This document shows positions 6,434 through 13,972 of a stretch of 31,604 nucleotides of DNA, one piece after another. Under the pieces are notes generated by a model. That model made no database searches and was not told the DNA's origin. It was given only the letters and a program-made list of their open reading frames with translations. A program made the position numbers and the translations under genes. Position 1 is the first letter of the stretch. Every line of letters begins with the position of its first letter. This DNA comes from Firmicutes bacterium UBA2296 (lineage in GTDB: Bacteria > Bacillota > UBA994): the NCBI GenBank assembly GCA_002345475.1, contig DDWC01000102.1, positions 1-31,604 on the forward strand. Direction: 5' to 3'.

Positions 6434-8302
6434 TTAAGACTTTTTCTCGGTCTCCTCGAACTCTGCATCGACGACGTTTTCATCGGCAGTCTTATGCGGG
6501 GAGTCTGCCGGCGGCTCGGCCGCGGCAAGCGAGTTGGCTGCTTGTTGCAGGTCGCTTTGCAGGCTACGAATCTTGTCCAGAGGCGCATTATCCTTTAGGG
6601 CAGTCTTGAGTTCATCCATAAGCTGTTCAATTCTTGCTCGTTCATGTGGCGGCAGGTGTTCTGCCTTGTCGGCCATCTGCCGTTCTACCTGATAGACAAG
6701 ACTGTCAGCCTGATTGTGCGCGTCGATTTCCTCACGACGCTTCTTGTCTTCTTCGCTGTATCTCTGTGCATCACTGACCATCCGTTCAACTTCCAACTTA
6801 TCAAGGTTTGTCGACCCGGTGATGGTGATAGCCTGTTCCCTGCCACTGTTTTTGTCCTTGGCGCTGACTTTGAGAATGCCGTTGGCATCAATGTCAAACG
6901 CGACTTCGATCTGAGGCATGCCACGGGGTGCCAAAGCAATGCCCTCTAGCTTGAACTGCCCGAGCGAGCGGTTATCCTTCGCCAGTTCGCGCTCACCCTG
7001 CAAGATGTGGATGTCTACAGCAGGCTGGTTGTCTTCAGCTGTAGAAAACACCTCGCTGTGTCTGGTTGGTATCGTGGTGTTGCGCTCAATTACCTTGGTC
7101 ATGATGCTGCCAAGAGTCTCTACACCCAGTGAAAGGGGCGTAACGTCAAGCAGAACAACATTTTGCACCACACCAGACAGAACACCGGCCTGAATCGCTG
7201 CGCCTAAGGCCACAACTTCATCAGGGTTGACGCTCTGGTTTGGTTCCTTGCCGGTAATTTCCCGAACCAGCTTTTGTACTGCAGGTACCCGGGTGGCTCC
7301 CCCCACCAGAATGACTTCATCGAGATCGTTCGCGGTTAATTTCGCGTCTGCCAAAGCGTTCTTGACCGGCTGCCTTGTCCGTTCCACCAGGGCATGTGTT
7401 AAGTCATCGAACTTGGCTCTGGTCAATCTCATATCAAGGTGCTTTGGGCCTTGGCTGTCGGCGGTAATGAAGGGTATGCTGATGGCAGTCTCTGTAAGCG
7501 CAGAAAGCTCCACCTTCGCCTTTTCGGCCGCTTCAATTAGACGCTGCAGAGCCTGCTTGTCCTTGCGCAGGTCAATGCCGTTATCTTTCTTGAACTCATC
7601 CGCTATCCAGTCAACTACTGCTTTGTCGAAGTTATCTCCCCCGAGATGGGTGTCACCATTGGTGGACTTAACCTCAAACACGCCGTCGCCGACTTCAAGA
7701 ATGGAGACGTCAAATGTGCCTCCCCCAAGGTCAAACACGAGTATAGTTTCGTTTTTCTTTTTGTCCAGGCCGTAAGCCAGGGCCGCCGCTGTCGGCTCGT
7801 TAATTATGCGTATGACATTTAGTCCGGCAATCTTTCCAGCGTCCTTGGTAGCCTGCCGCTGAGCATCATTGAAGTACGCGGGGACAGTTATTACGGCGTC
7901 GGAAATCTTCTCGCCGAGATACTTCGAAGCATCTTCCACCAGCTTCTTCAGCACCATGGCCGAAATCTCTTCCGGAGTATATTGCTTGTCACCCACCTGA
8001 AACCGCACGGAGTTATTCGGACCCGCAACAACGTTATAGGGAACCAATGTGCGTTCCGATTCAACTTCAGTGAAGCTTCTCCCGATAAAGCGTTTTACTG
8101 AGAACAGTGTCATCTCTGGATTAAGGGCACCCTGACGCTTGGCGACCTGCCCCACCAGTCTCTCGCCTGAGTCCTTAAATGCAACCACTGACGGGGTAAT
8201 CCTGGCCCCCTCCGCATTGGTGATTACTTCAACCTTGCCACCTTCGATAACCGCGATCGCAGAGAATGTCGTACCTAGATCAATGCCAACTGTCTTTGCC
8301 AT
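6434..8302 (-). CDS. dnaK: Hsp70 chaperone DnaK
   Basis: A 622-residue Hsp70, the usual length. Visible marks are GIDLGTTFSA at the N terminus, NEPTAAALAYG and DLGGGTFDVS in the ATPase domain, ILVGGATRVP, the beta-sandwich substrate domain, and a charged tail ending VVDAEFEETEKKS. ATP-driven cycles of substrate binding are tuned here by the adjacent grpE, dnaJ/cbpA and cbpM. The ATG at 8302 follows AGAGGTGAG. The operon order dnaK-grpE-dnaJ-cbpM without hrcA, and without a CIRCE element upstream, differs from the standard hrcA-grpE-dnaK-dnaJ order of Firmicutes. A second, CIRCE-controlled dnaK operon may exist elsewhere in the genome. Confidence 0.97.
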   Translation of the reverse strand: MAKTVGIDLGTTFSAIAVIEGGKVEVITNAEGARITPSVVAFKDSGERLVGQVAKRQGALNPEMTLFSVKRFIGRSFTEVESERTLVPYNVVAGPNNSVRFQVGDKQYTPEEISAMVLKKLVEDASKYLGEKISDAVITVPAYFNDAQRQATKDAGKIAGLNVIRIINEPTAAALAYGLDKKKNETILVFDLGGGTFDVSILEVGDGVFEVKSTNGDTHLGGDNFDKAVVDWIADEFKKDNGIDLRKDKQALQRLIEAAEKAKVELSALTETAISIPFITADSQGPKHLDMRLTRAKFDDLTHALVERTRQPVKNALADAKLTANDLDEVILVGGATRVPAVQKLVREITGKEPNQSVNPDEVVALGAAIQAGVLSGVVQNVVLLDVTPLSLGVETLGSIMTKVIERNTTIPTRHSEVFSTAEDNQPAVDIHILQGERELAKDNRSLGQFKLEGIALAPRGMPQIEVAFDIDANGILKVSAKDKNSGREQAITITGSTNLDKLEVERMVSDAQRYSEEDKKRREEIDAHNQADSLVYQVERQMADKAEHLPPHERARIEQLMDELKTALKDNAPLDKIRSLQSDLQQAANSLAAAEPPADSPHKTADENVVDAEFEETEKKS

Positions 8303-8376
8303 GAGACTCACCTCTTAATGTTATTGCTTACCCTACCGTATTGCCGACCGCTCCAGCAATCAGATCTGACATATAT

Positions 8377-8385
8377 ATTGTATCA
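8377..8385 (-). promoter_or_regulatory. Candidate extended -10 promoter of the dnaK operon
   Basis: The minus strand reads TGATACAAT, an extended -10 element, 75 bp before the dnaK start. The -35 position is weak (GTTATA, 17 bp further). A TATCATGATA palindrome overlaps it and could be an operator. No CIRCE (TTAGCACTC/GAGTGCTAA) or HAIR (CTTGAGT/ACTCAAG) element is visible in 8303-8562. Confidence 0.4.
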
Positions 8386-8562
8386 TGATAAGCATCATTT
8401 ATAACATAATATAGACAAGTATGACATGAACCTTGCTGAGAAAATGCGTATCTCGAAGTTGTCCAGCAGGCTTTGCCGTGCCGGCAAGGGAAGTCAGGCA
8501 GAAGGTTCCGCAATTTCAGTAAGGTCTGGCTGATAATTTTGCGATTCTAAGGCCAGTTCGGC

Positions 8563-9594
8563 ATGCTAGAATCATGTCTGTACCCCATTGTGCGGTTGTG
8601 GAGGGCAAAACGAAGACTCGAAAGTGAGAGTGGCTCGGTGAACGAACGACTGATGATATTTGGTGCACTACTGTTTTTGATACTGCTGGGAGTATTGGGC
8701 ATCCGCAGCGTGGTGGCGCCAGAGTTACCGCAATACGCGATGCCGGAGACGGTAAGAGTACGCTCGGGCCAGTTCGTGATGGGCGATGAGGTGGGTGATC
8801 TGTGGTTTGGGTGTCGCCCTACCCACCCGGTTACATTGACCTACGACTATCTTATAGGTCGATACGAGGTCACGTTTGCCGAATATGACGAGTACGCTGC
8901 GGCCACCGGGGCCATTGCACCCTATGACCAGGCTTGGGGCAGGGAAGACAGGCCAGTCATCTACGTTGACTGGTGGGCGGCTATCCACTACTGCAACTGG
9001 CTCAGTAATGTCGCAGGTCTACAACCTGCCTACGGTCCAGAGGGTGAGCTTCTGGATCATAATGGAGAGGTGACTACGGACATTACCAAAGTGGAAGGCT
9101 ATCGTTTGCCGACAGAGGCGGAGTGGGAATATGCTGCTTCCGGTGGTCACGAATCGCTCCCGCTGCCCGGGCGCTTCCTGTATTCTGGCAGCGACGAAAT
9201 CGATGCAGTGGCCTGGTATTCCGGCAACAGCGGGGAGTACATTTATGATCCCGGCAGTGGGTTTATGGATTTTCGTAATCACGGCATTGATCACATAAAG
9301 GGGATGTCGTCTCAGCCAGTGGGGCAGAAGGCTGCCAACGGTTTGGGGATTCATGATATGAGCGGCAACGTCTGGGAGTGGTGCCATGATTGGTACGGCG
9401 ATTACACCGCTGACGAAAAGGTCAACCCCATCGGCGCGCCGTCAGGTCACGTGCGTGTGATGCGCGGGGGTAGCTGGATATTCGGAGCCGGAGACTGCCG
9501 TGTGGCCAGCCGATTCTACCGCTCCGCTCACGACAAACTGCCGAGGCTCGGCTTCAGGGTGGCGCGGACCTTGCCATCTCATTCAAATCGTTGA
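8563..9594 (+). CDS. Membrane-anchored SUMF1/formylglycine-generating-enzyme-like protein
   Basis: A 343-residue protein with an N-terminal membrane anchor (about 31-50, IFGALLFLILLGVLGI) and a C-terminal SUMF1/FGE-sulfatase fold (about 65-338). Family marks are GRYEVTFAEYDEYAAATG, DWWAAIHYCNWLS, GYRLPTEAEWEYAASGG, DMSGNVWEWCHDWYGDY and GGSWIFGAGDCRVASRFY. True formylglycine-generating enzymes carry an extra cysteine shortly after GGS; here the segment is GGSWIFG with only the later Cys of DCR. It is therefore more likely a sugar-binding or regulatory SUMF1 variant than a sulfatase-maturing enzyme. The start is uncertain: ATG 8563 has weak AAGG, and GTG 8638 or ATG 8653 would put the anchor right at the N terminus. 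Confidence 0.85.
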   Translation: MLESCLYPIVRLWRAKRRLESESGSVNERLMIFGALLFLILLGVLGIRSVVAPELPQYAMPETVRVRSGQFVMGDEVGDLWFGCRPTHPVTLTYDYLIGRYEVTFAEYDEYAAATGAIAPYDQAWGREDRPVIYVDWWAAIHYCNWLSNVAGLQPAYGPEGELLDHNGEVTTDITKVEGYRLPTEAEWEYAASGGHESLPLPGRFLYSGSDEIDAVAWYSGNSGEYIYDPGSGFMDFRNHGIDHIKGMSSQPVGQKAANGLGIHDMSGNVWEWCHDWYGDYTADEKVNPIGAPSGHVRVMRGGSWIFGAGDCRVASRFYRSAHDKLPRLGFRVARTLPSHSNR

Positions 9595-9624
9595 TCATTG
9601 CGCCGCACCGATTACCACGCAAAT

Positions 9625-9663
9625 AACAGCAATAACCCGCCATCATGGCGGGTTATTGCTGTT
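9625..9663. terminator. 18-bp perfect hairpin between convergent genes
   Basis: The arms 9625-9642 and 9646-9663 (core AACCCGCCA/TGGCGGGTT) pair perfectly over 18 bp around a 3-nt loop. It lies between the ends of the SUMF1-like gene and the convergent Cys/His-rich gene. Neither side has a clear T run, so termination is plausible rather than certain. Confidence 0.65.
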
Positions 9664-9669
9664 AGCGGA

Positions 9670-9990
9670 CTATTGCTCTTCTTCCTCGTCGTCGTCCTCG
9701 TCACATTCATCGCAGCATTCATCGTCATCACAACACTCCTCGTCGTCGCAGCAAAAGACGTGGTGATGGTGATCATGACCGCAGCCGCATTCGTCATTCT
9801 CGTCTTCCAAAGTGTCGATAAGCGCTTCCAGGCCCCTCTCGAACAGGTATGGGTCGGCTTCAATGCAAGCGTCCAGTGTTCCTGCGGTGTTGGTGATGTG
9901 AAAAGCAAGATCACCGGATTCGGTGAGAAAGGCTTCTAGCCTCAGGTCGTTCTCTTCAACAATGATTTTGAAACTGGTTTTGGATGTCAT
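9670..9990 (-). CDS. Small protein with acidic Cys/His-rich C-terminal tail
   Basis: A 106-residue protein in two parts. Residues 1-61 look like a small folded domain of alternating strands and a helix (IIVEENDLRLEAFLTES, then DPYLFERGLEALIDTL). From residue 62 the chain is almost only Asp, Glu, Cys and His: one HDHHHH run, nine cysteines mostly in CC pairs set between acids, and a DDDEEEEQ end. I know no named family for it. The tail composition suggests binding of soft or transition metal ions, which is inference. The ATG at 9990 has AAAGGAG 8 nt upstream. It is convergent with the SUMF1-like gene and divergent from the histidine kinase. The DNA is low-complexity over the tail, but the clean start site and intact frame support a real gene. 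Confidence 0.72.
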   Translation of the reverse strand: MTSKTSFKIIVEENDLRLEAFLTESGDLAFHITNTAGTLDACIEADPYLFERGLEALIDTLEDENDECGCGHDHHHHVFCCDDEECCDDDECCDECDEDDDEEEEQ

Positions 9991-10109
9991 AGGCACACTC
10001 CTTTAGGATGGATAAGTAATAGTTCGCAGTTGGAAGCCCAATCCCTGCTGAAAAGAGCTTTGCCACAAGACATTTTGCCTGTGCAATGGTGCACCAGATA
10101 AACCTTCCG

Positions 10110-10118
10110 TGGTATGAT
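10110..10118 (+). promoter_or_regulatory. Candidate extended -10 promoter of the histidine kinase operon
   Basis: TGGTATGAT, an extended -10 element, lies about 40 bp before the kinase start. No good -35 is visible. The 119 bp between the two divergent genes hold nothing else that I recognise. Confidence 0.4.
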
Positions 10119-10160
10119 TTTACATAAGGTTATGCTGTATCGTTGAAGGGAAGTGGTTCT

Positions 10161-12695
10161 TTGCCAGAATATAGAGCCAGGAGATTATTGTGTGGCGTTT
10201 TTATCTTAATCTTATGCCTGACTAATCTTGGCCAGCTTGTCACTGGAGCAGAAGCCGCCGAGGGCTTCGGTTTCTACGAAGACCTCTTTCGCACCCATGG
10301 CGCCGTAATGATGATGGTAGACCCCGATACCGGTGAAATAGTGTTCGTCAATGATGCTGCCGCCAGCTACTATGGCTATTCTCTGGATGAGATGCATGAT
10401 ATGTTGATCAGTCAGATAAACACATTATCCCCGGCAGAGATCTCTGTGGAGATGCAGCGCGCAGTGGCAGAGGAGAGAAATTACTTCCTTTTCAAACATC
10501 GGCTGTCTGACGGACGTGAGCGAGACGTCGAAGTGGTTTCATACCCGGTAAATGTGGGTGGGAGACCACTGCTTTTCTCAATAATCACAGACGTCTCAGA
10601 CAGGATTGTGGCAGAGGTAGCGGAAGCGCGGGATCAGAAGTTGCGGTTCTTTGTGGTTCTTGGCGCTCTAATATTGGCTCTGATAGCTCTGTTTTATCAG
10701 TTATACATCCACCGACAGCGCAATCGAGCCCTGAGAGAGCTGGATCACACATATAGCCTGCAAAAGCTGACAACCGAGGTAGCTGCGCAGTTTGCCGGGG
10801 CGTCAGGTGAGGAACTTAGCTCTTTGATGGACTCAGCTGTTATGCGATGCGCCCAGTTCCTGGGTGCTGACAGGGCGCACCTTTGCTTTATTGACCCAGA
10901 AGGTAGCGTAAGCAGGCGCGTCTTTGCCTGGACAGGCCAGGGTATGTCTACGGTAAAGGCTGACTCCGCTGGCTCGGTGAAGGACCTCCCTTGGATTACG
11001 GGGCTGCTGGCAATGGGCAGAACGGTGCTCATTAGCGACTATGGCAGTTTGCCTCCTGAAGCAGACATTGAAAAGCAGTATTTTCAGGCCCACGGTGTGA
11101 AGTCAAAGCTAGCTCTGCCAATAATGGTCGACGGAGTAGCGGTTGCTTTCTGGGGAATGGAAACCGTACAGAAGAGGGCTGAGTGGACAGAGGAGACCGC
11201 GGTTACCCTGGAGCTCTTGTCGGGGGTTTTTGCCGCAGCCATAGAAAGGCGCCGAGCGCATCAACATTTGCTATTCTGGCAGGACCTACTGCAGTACGTT
11301 GTTGAACACAGCCCGGCCGCCATTGCCGTTCTGGATAGAGACATGAAGTATATGTTCGTCAGTCGTCGTTTCCTGACTGATTATCGGGTCAAAGACGCGG
11401 ATATCGTCGGCAAGAGTCATTACGAAGTGTTCCCAGAGGTGCCAGAGCGCTGGCGCCGGATACACCAGCGGGTTCTGACGGGAGAAATAGAAAAATCGGA
11501 TCACGAGGTGTTTCCGCGCCCTGACGGTAGTGTTGATTATACCCGGTTTATGCTCCGACCCTGGCACGATACTGGAGGAGCCATCGGCGGCATGATTATG
11601 TACCTTGAGGTCATAACCGAGCAGTACCGACGTGAGCAGGCCTTGCGTGAGAGTGAGGAAAGGTTCCGCCTGCTGGTGGAGACGGCACCTGATGCCATCT
11701 TCCTGTATTCGGGCTACCAAATAGCCTATGTCAACCAGGCGGCAGTCAATCTTCTCAGGGCGGATTCGGCGGAGCTGCTTGTCGGAAGAGGGCCTATGGA
11801 ATGGCTACATCCTTCGTTTTATGAGGCGGTGCGCGAGCGTTACCGTATTCTGTTGGAGGATGAGCGATCGGTCCCTGCCATGGAGCAGGTATATATGCTC
11901 TTTGACGGCAGCGAGCTTGAGGTGGAGGTCGCGGCGACGCCGATCCCATACAACGACAAACCCGGGGCTCTGGTGTACGTGCGCGACATCAGTGACCGGA
12001 AGAAACGCGAGGCAGACAGGTTGGCGGCCCTGCTGGATTACCGTCAGCAACAGCGGCTGGAATCCATCGGCACCCTGGCCAGCGGAGTGGCCCATGAGAT
12101 TAATAACCCGGTCATGGGGATAATTAACTACGCGCAATTGATTATGGATGATATGCCTGGCGACCCGGTGGCGGATTACGCCAAGGCTATTGTCGGAGAG
12201 GGCGAGAGGGTTACAGAGATAACCCGGGCCTTGCTCTATTATTCGCGCCAGGAGAAGCAGGCGCACAGCCCGGCCAGAATTGAGGACATAATTGGACGCA
12301 CTTTGACTTTGGTGCAGAAACTGTTTTATCACGACCATATCAGAATCGAGTTAGACATTGCAGAGAACCTTCCCGACCTTAAATGCCGAAGTCAGCAGGT
12401 ACAACAAGTTATCATGAATTTGCTGACCAACGCCCGGGATGCCCTGAATGAGCGTTATTCTCAGTATCACGAGGACAAGCTTATCAGAATTAGCGTTGAC
12501 ATGTTCCACGAAGAGGGTAGACGCTGGATGAAGATTGCTGTGGAAGATCACGGCAAGGGAATCCCTGCCGAAGTCGGCGACCGTATTTTCGACCCGTTCT
12601 TCACAAGCAAGGGCCGGGAGGCGGGTACAGGATTGGGGTTGCCAATCAGCCAGGGTATAGCCCACGATCATCACGGCCGCCTGCATTATGATTAG
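10161..12695 (+). CDS. Membrane PAS/GAF sensor histidine kinase, ending at an in-frame amber codon
   Basis: A kinase of 844 residues as read. Order: TM1 (about 9-28), PAS-like domain (40-145), TM2 (162-184), GAF (200-365), two further PAS domains (about 378-490 and 500-615), HisKA with phospho-acceptor H645 in GVAHEINNPVMGI, then HATPase with N box NLLTNARDAL, G1 EDHGKGIP and G2 GTGLGLPIS. The frame stops at TAG 12693-12695 right after GRLHYD. Reading on in the same frame gives TPGEGATFYLELP, the expected last strands of the ATPase domain, and a second TAG at 12756-12758, just before the response regulator. So the gene is truncated by one nonsense codon, read through, or affected by a base error. 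The first PAS, between two membrane segments, is probably extracytoplasmic. I chose TTG 10161 because of AAGGGAAG upstream; TTG 10143 is possible. Confidence 0.85.
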   Translation: MPEYRARRLLCGVFILILCLTNLGQLVTGAEAAEGFGFYEDLFRTHGAVMMMVDPDTGEIVFVNDAAASYYGYSLDEMHDMLISQINTLSPAEISVEMQRAVAEERNYFLFKHRLSDGRERDVEVVSYPVNVGGRPLLFSIITDVSDRIVAEVAEARDQKLRFFVVLGALILALIALFYQLYIHRQRNRALRELDHTYSLQKLTTEVAAQFAGASGEELSSLMDSAVMRCAQFLGADRAHLCFIDPEGSVSRRVFAWTGQGMSTVKADSAGSVKDLPWITGLLAMGRTVLISDYGSLPPEADIEKQYFQAHGVKSKLALPIMVDGVAVAFWGMETVQKRAEWTEETAVTLELLSGVFAAAIERRRAHQHLLFWQDLLQYVVEHSPAAIAVLDRDMKYMFVSRRFLTDYRVKDADIVGKSHYEVFPEVPERWRRIHQRVLTGEIEKSDHEVFPRPDGSVDYTRFMLRPWHDTGGAIGGMIMYLEVITEQYRREQALRESEERFRLLVETAPDAIFLYSGYQIAYVNQAAVNLLRADSAELLVGRGPMEWLHPSFYEAVRERYRILLEDERSVPAMEQVYMLFDGSELEVEVAATPIPYNDKPGALVYVRDISDRKKREADRLAALLDYRQQQRLESIGTLASGVAHEINNPVMGIINYAQLIMDDMPGDPVADYAKAIVGEGERVTEITRALLYYSRQEKQAHSPARIEDIIGRTLTLVQKLFYHDHIRIELDIAENLPDLKCRSQQVQQVIMNLLTNARDALNERYSQYHEDKLIRISVDMFHEEGRRWMKIAVEDHGKGIPAEVGDRIFDPFFTSKGREAGTGLGLPISQGIAHDHHGRLHYD

Positions 12696-12771
12696 ACGCC
12701 CGGCGAAGGCGCGACGTTCTATCTTGAGCTTCCTATCGACAACGGCTGGAAAGTATAGCGAGGTGAAACAA

Positions 12772-13848
12772 GTGGCCAGGATTCTTGTGGTGGATGACGA
12801 GCCCAGCATCAGGCAGACATTAAAGCTTTTCCTGGAACGAGCGGGATATCATGCTGATACGGCAGAATGCGCTGAGGCGGCTCTGAGTCTCTTGCAGCAG
12901 CAACCTTACGACGCTGTGTTTACAGACATAATTATGCCGCGTGTCTCGGGGGTGGAGTTGTTAGCCCAGATTAGACAGATCTCTCCCGAAATGCCCGTCA
13001 TCATGATGACGGGGGAGCCCACCGTGGATACAGCGGTGGCCGCATTAAAAGAAGGCGCGTTCGACTATATCGCCAAACCGGTGGGTAAGGAGATTGTACT
13101 TCGAGAGGCTGCCCAGGCTGTTAAAGTCAGTGAGCTCATTAAGAAGAAGCGCGAACTGCAACGCCGAAACCTGGAGTACCAAAACGATTTGGAGCGCATG
13201 GTCAGGGAAAGGACAAGGGAACTGGACAAGGCCATGCAGGGGACAATCCGCATTATGACCTCGTTACTGGATTCCCGCGACCCATACACCTCAGGACACC
13301 AGCTCAGGGTGGGCAATCTGTGTGCCGATATGGCCGCAGAGCTGGGGTTGCCCGAGGGCGAAATCACGGGGCTGCGCATTACAGGTTATCTGCACGACAT
13401 TGGCAAGATTTCGATCCCCTCAGAGATTCTTACCAAACCGTCTGAACTGACCTATGAGGAGTTCCAGCTAGTGCGCACCCATGCTGAACGGGGCGCCACT
13501 ATCCTGGAAGGCATGCACCTACCCTGGCCCGTGGCGGAGACCGTACGGCAACATCACGAGCGGCTGAACGGGAGTGGCTATCCTCGAAGCCTGTCGGGCA
13601 ACGATGTCTGGCGTTCGGCCATGATATTGGCGGTGGCCGACGTGGTGGAAGCCATGTCTTCCCACCGGCCATACCGGGCCAGCTTGGGTATTGAGGCGGC
13701 TTTGGAGGAGGTGCGCTCCCAGCGGGGCACGAAGTTCCCTGTGGATGTGGTGGACGCCTGCCTGGCTCTCTTTGCGCGGGGGTATAGCATCCCGGCAGAG
13801 TATGTGGAAGCATCGTTCCTGAATACAGAAGAGTTTTTGCAAGCATAG
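12772..13848 (+). CDS. Response regulator with receiver and HD-GYP domains
   Basis: A 358-residue RpfG-like regulator. The receiver (1-118) has acidic D8/D9, phospho-acceptor D52 and K102. A coiled-coil linker rich in Arg, Glu and Lys follows (about 115-155). The HD-GYP domain (about 158-345) has HDIGK (H208/D209), the HHERLNGSGYP motif with GYP at 269-271, and VADVVEAM. Such proteins hydrolyse cyclic di-GMP. Phosphorylation by the kinase encoded just upstream probably controls this activity. GTG 12772 follows GAGGTGA with 5-nt spacing. The gene starts 13 bp after the second, full-length stop of the kinase frame, which argues that the kinase formerly, or still, extends to 12758. Confidence 0.93.
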   Translation: MARILVVDDEPSIRQTLKLFLERAGYHADTAECAEAALSLLQQQPYDAVFTDIIMPRVSGVELLAQIRQISPEMPVIMMTGEPTVDTAVAALKEGAFDYIAKPVGKEIVLREAAQAVKVSELIKKKRELQRRNLEYQNDLERMVRERTRELDKAMQGTIRIMTSLLDSRDPYTSGHQLRVGNLCADMAAELGLPEGEITGLRITGYLHDIGKISIPSEILTKPSELTYEEFQLVRTHAERGATILEGMHLPWPVAETVRQHHERLNGSGYPRSLSGNDVWRSAMILAVADVVEAMSSHRPYRASLGIEAALEEVRSQRGTKFPVDVVDACLALFARGYSIPAEYVEASFLNTEEFLQA

Positions 13849-13850
13849 AG

Positions 13851-13873
13851 AACCCCGCCCGGCGGGGTTTTTC
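13851..13873 (+). terminator. Rho-independent terminator after the HD-GYP gene
   Basis: AACCCCG and CGGGGTT form a 7-bp GC-rich stem with a CCCG loop, followed by TTTTTC, directly after the stop codon of the response regulator gene. Confidence 0.85.
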
Positions 13874-13972
13874 GCTAACTCCAGGCTATGGCCGGCACGG
13901 GAGTGCTCCCTGGCATAATTGCATAATGCAAGTATCTTAGGATTGTGCGAGCAAACCGATGATTGTGCTAGG

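Noticed and set aside
6403..6588. An N-terminal extension of grpE of about 60 codons
   Set aside because: It lies inside the dnaK C-terminal coding region and reads as basic low-complexity sequence unlike any GrpE; GGAGGG marks the start near 6402.
7227..7775. A 182-codon plus-strand frame inside dnaK
   Set aside because: It mirrors a highly conserved gene, and its Ser/Arg/Thr-rich translation is what the reverse strand of such a gene gives.
8328..8513. A 61-codon minus-strand frame upstream of dnaK
   Set aside because: It starts at a TTG without a binding site, overlaps the likely dnaK promoter, and its translation resembles nothing.
8303..8562. A CIRCE or HAIR heat-shock operator upstream of dnaK
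   Set aside because: Neither inverted repeat is present; only a short TATCATGATA palindrome is seen.
9598..9939. A hydrophobic plus-strand frame opposite the Cys/His-rich gene
   Set aside because: Its Val/Phe-rich run is the antisense reading of Asp/Glu codons, and it contains the intergenic hairpin.
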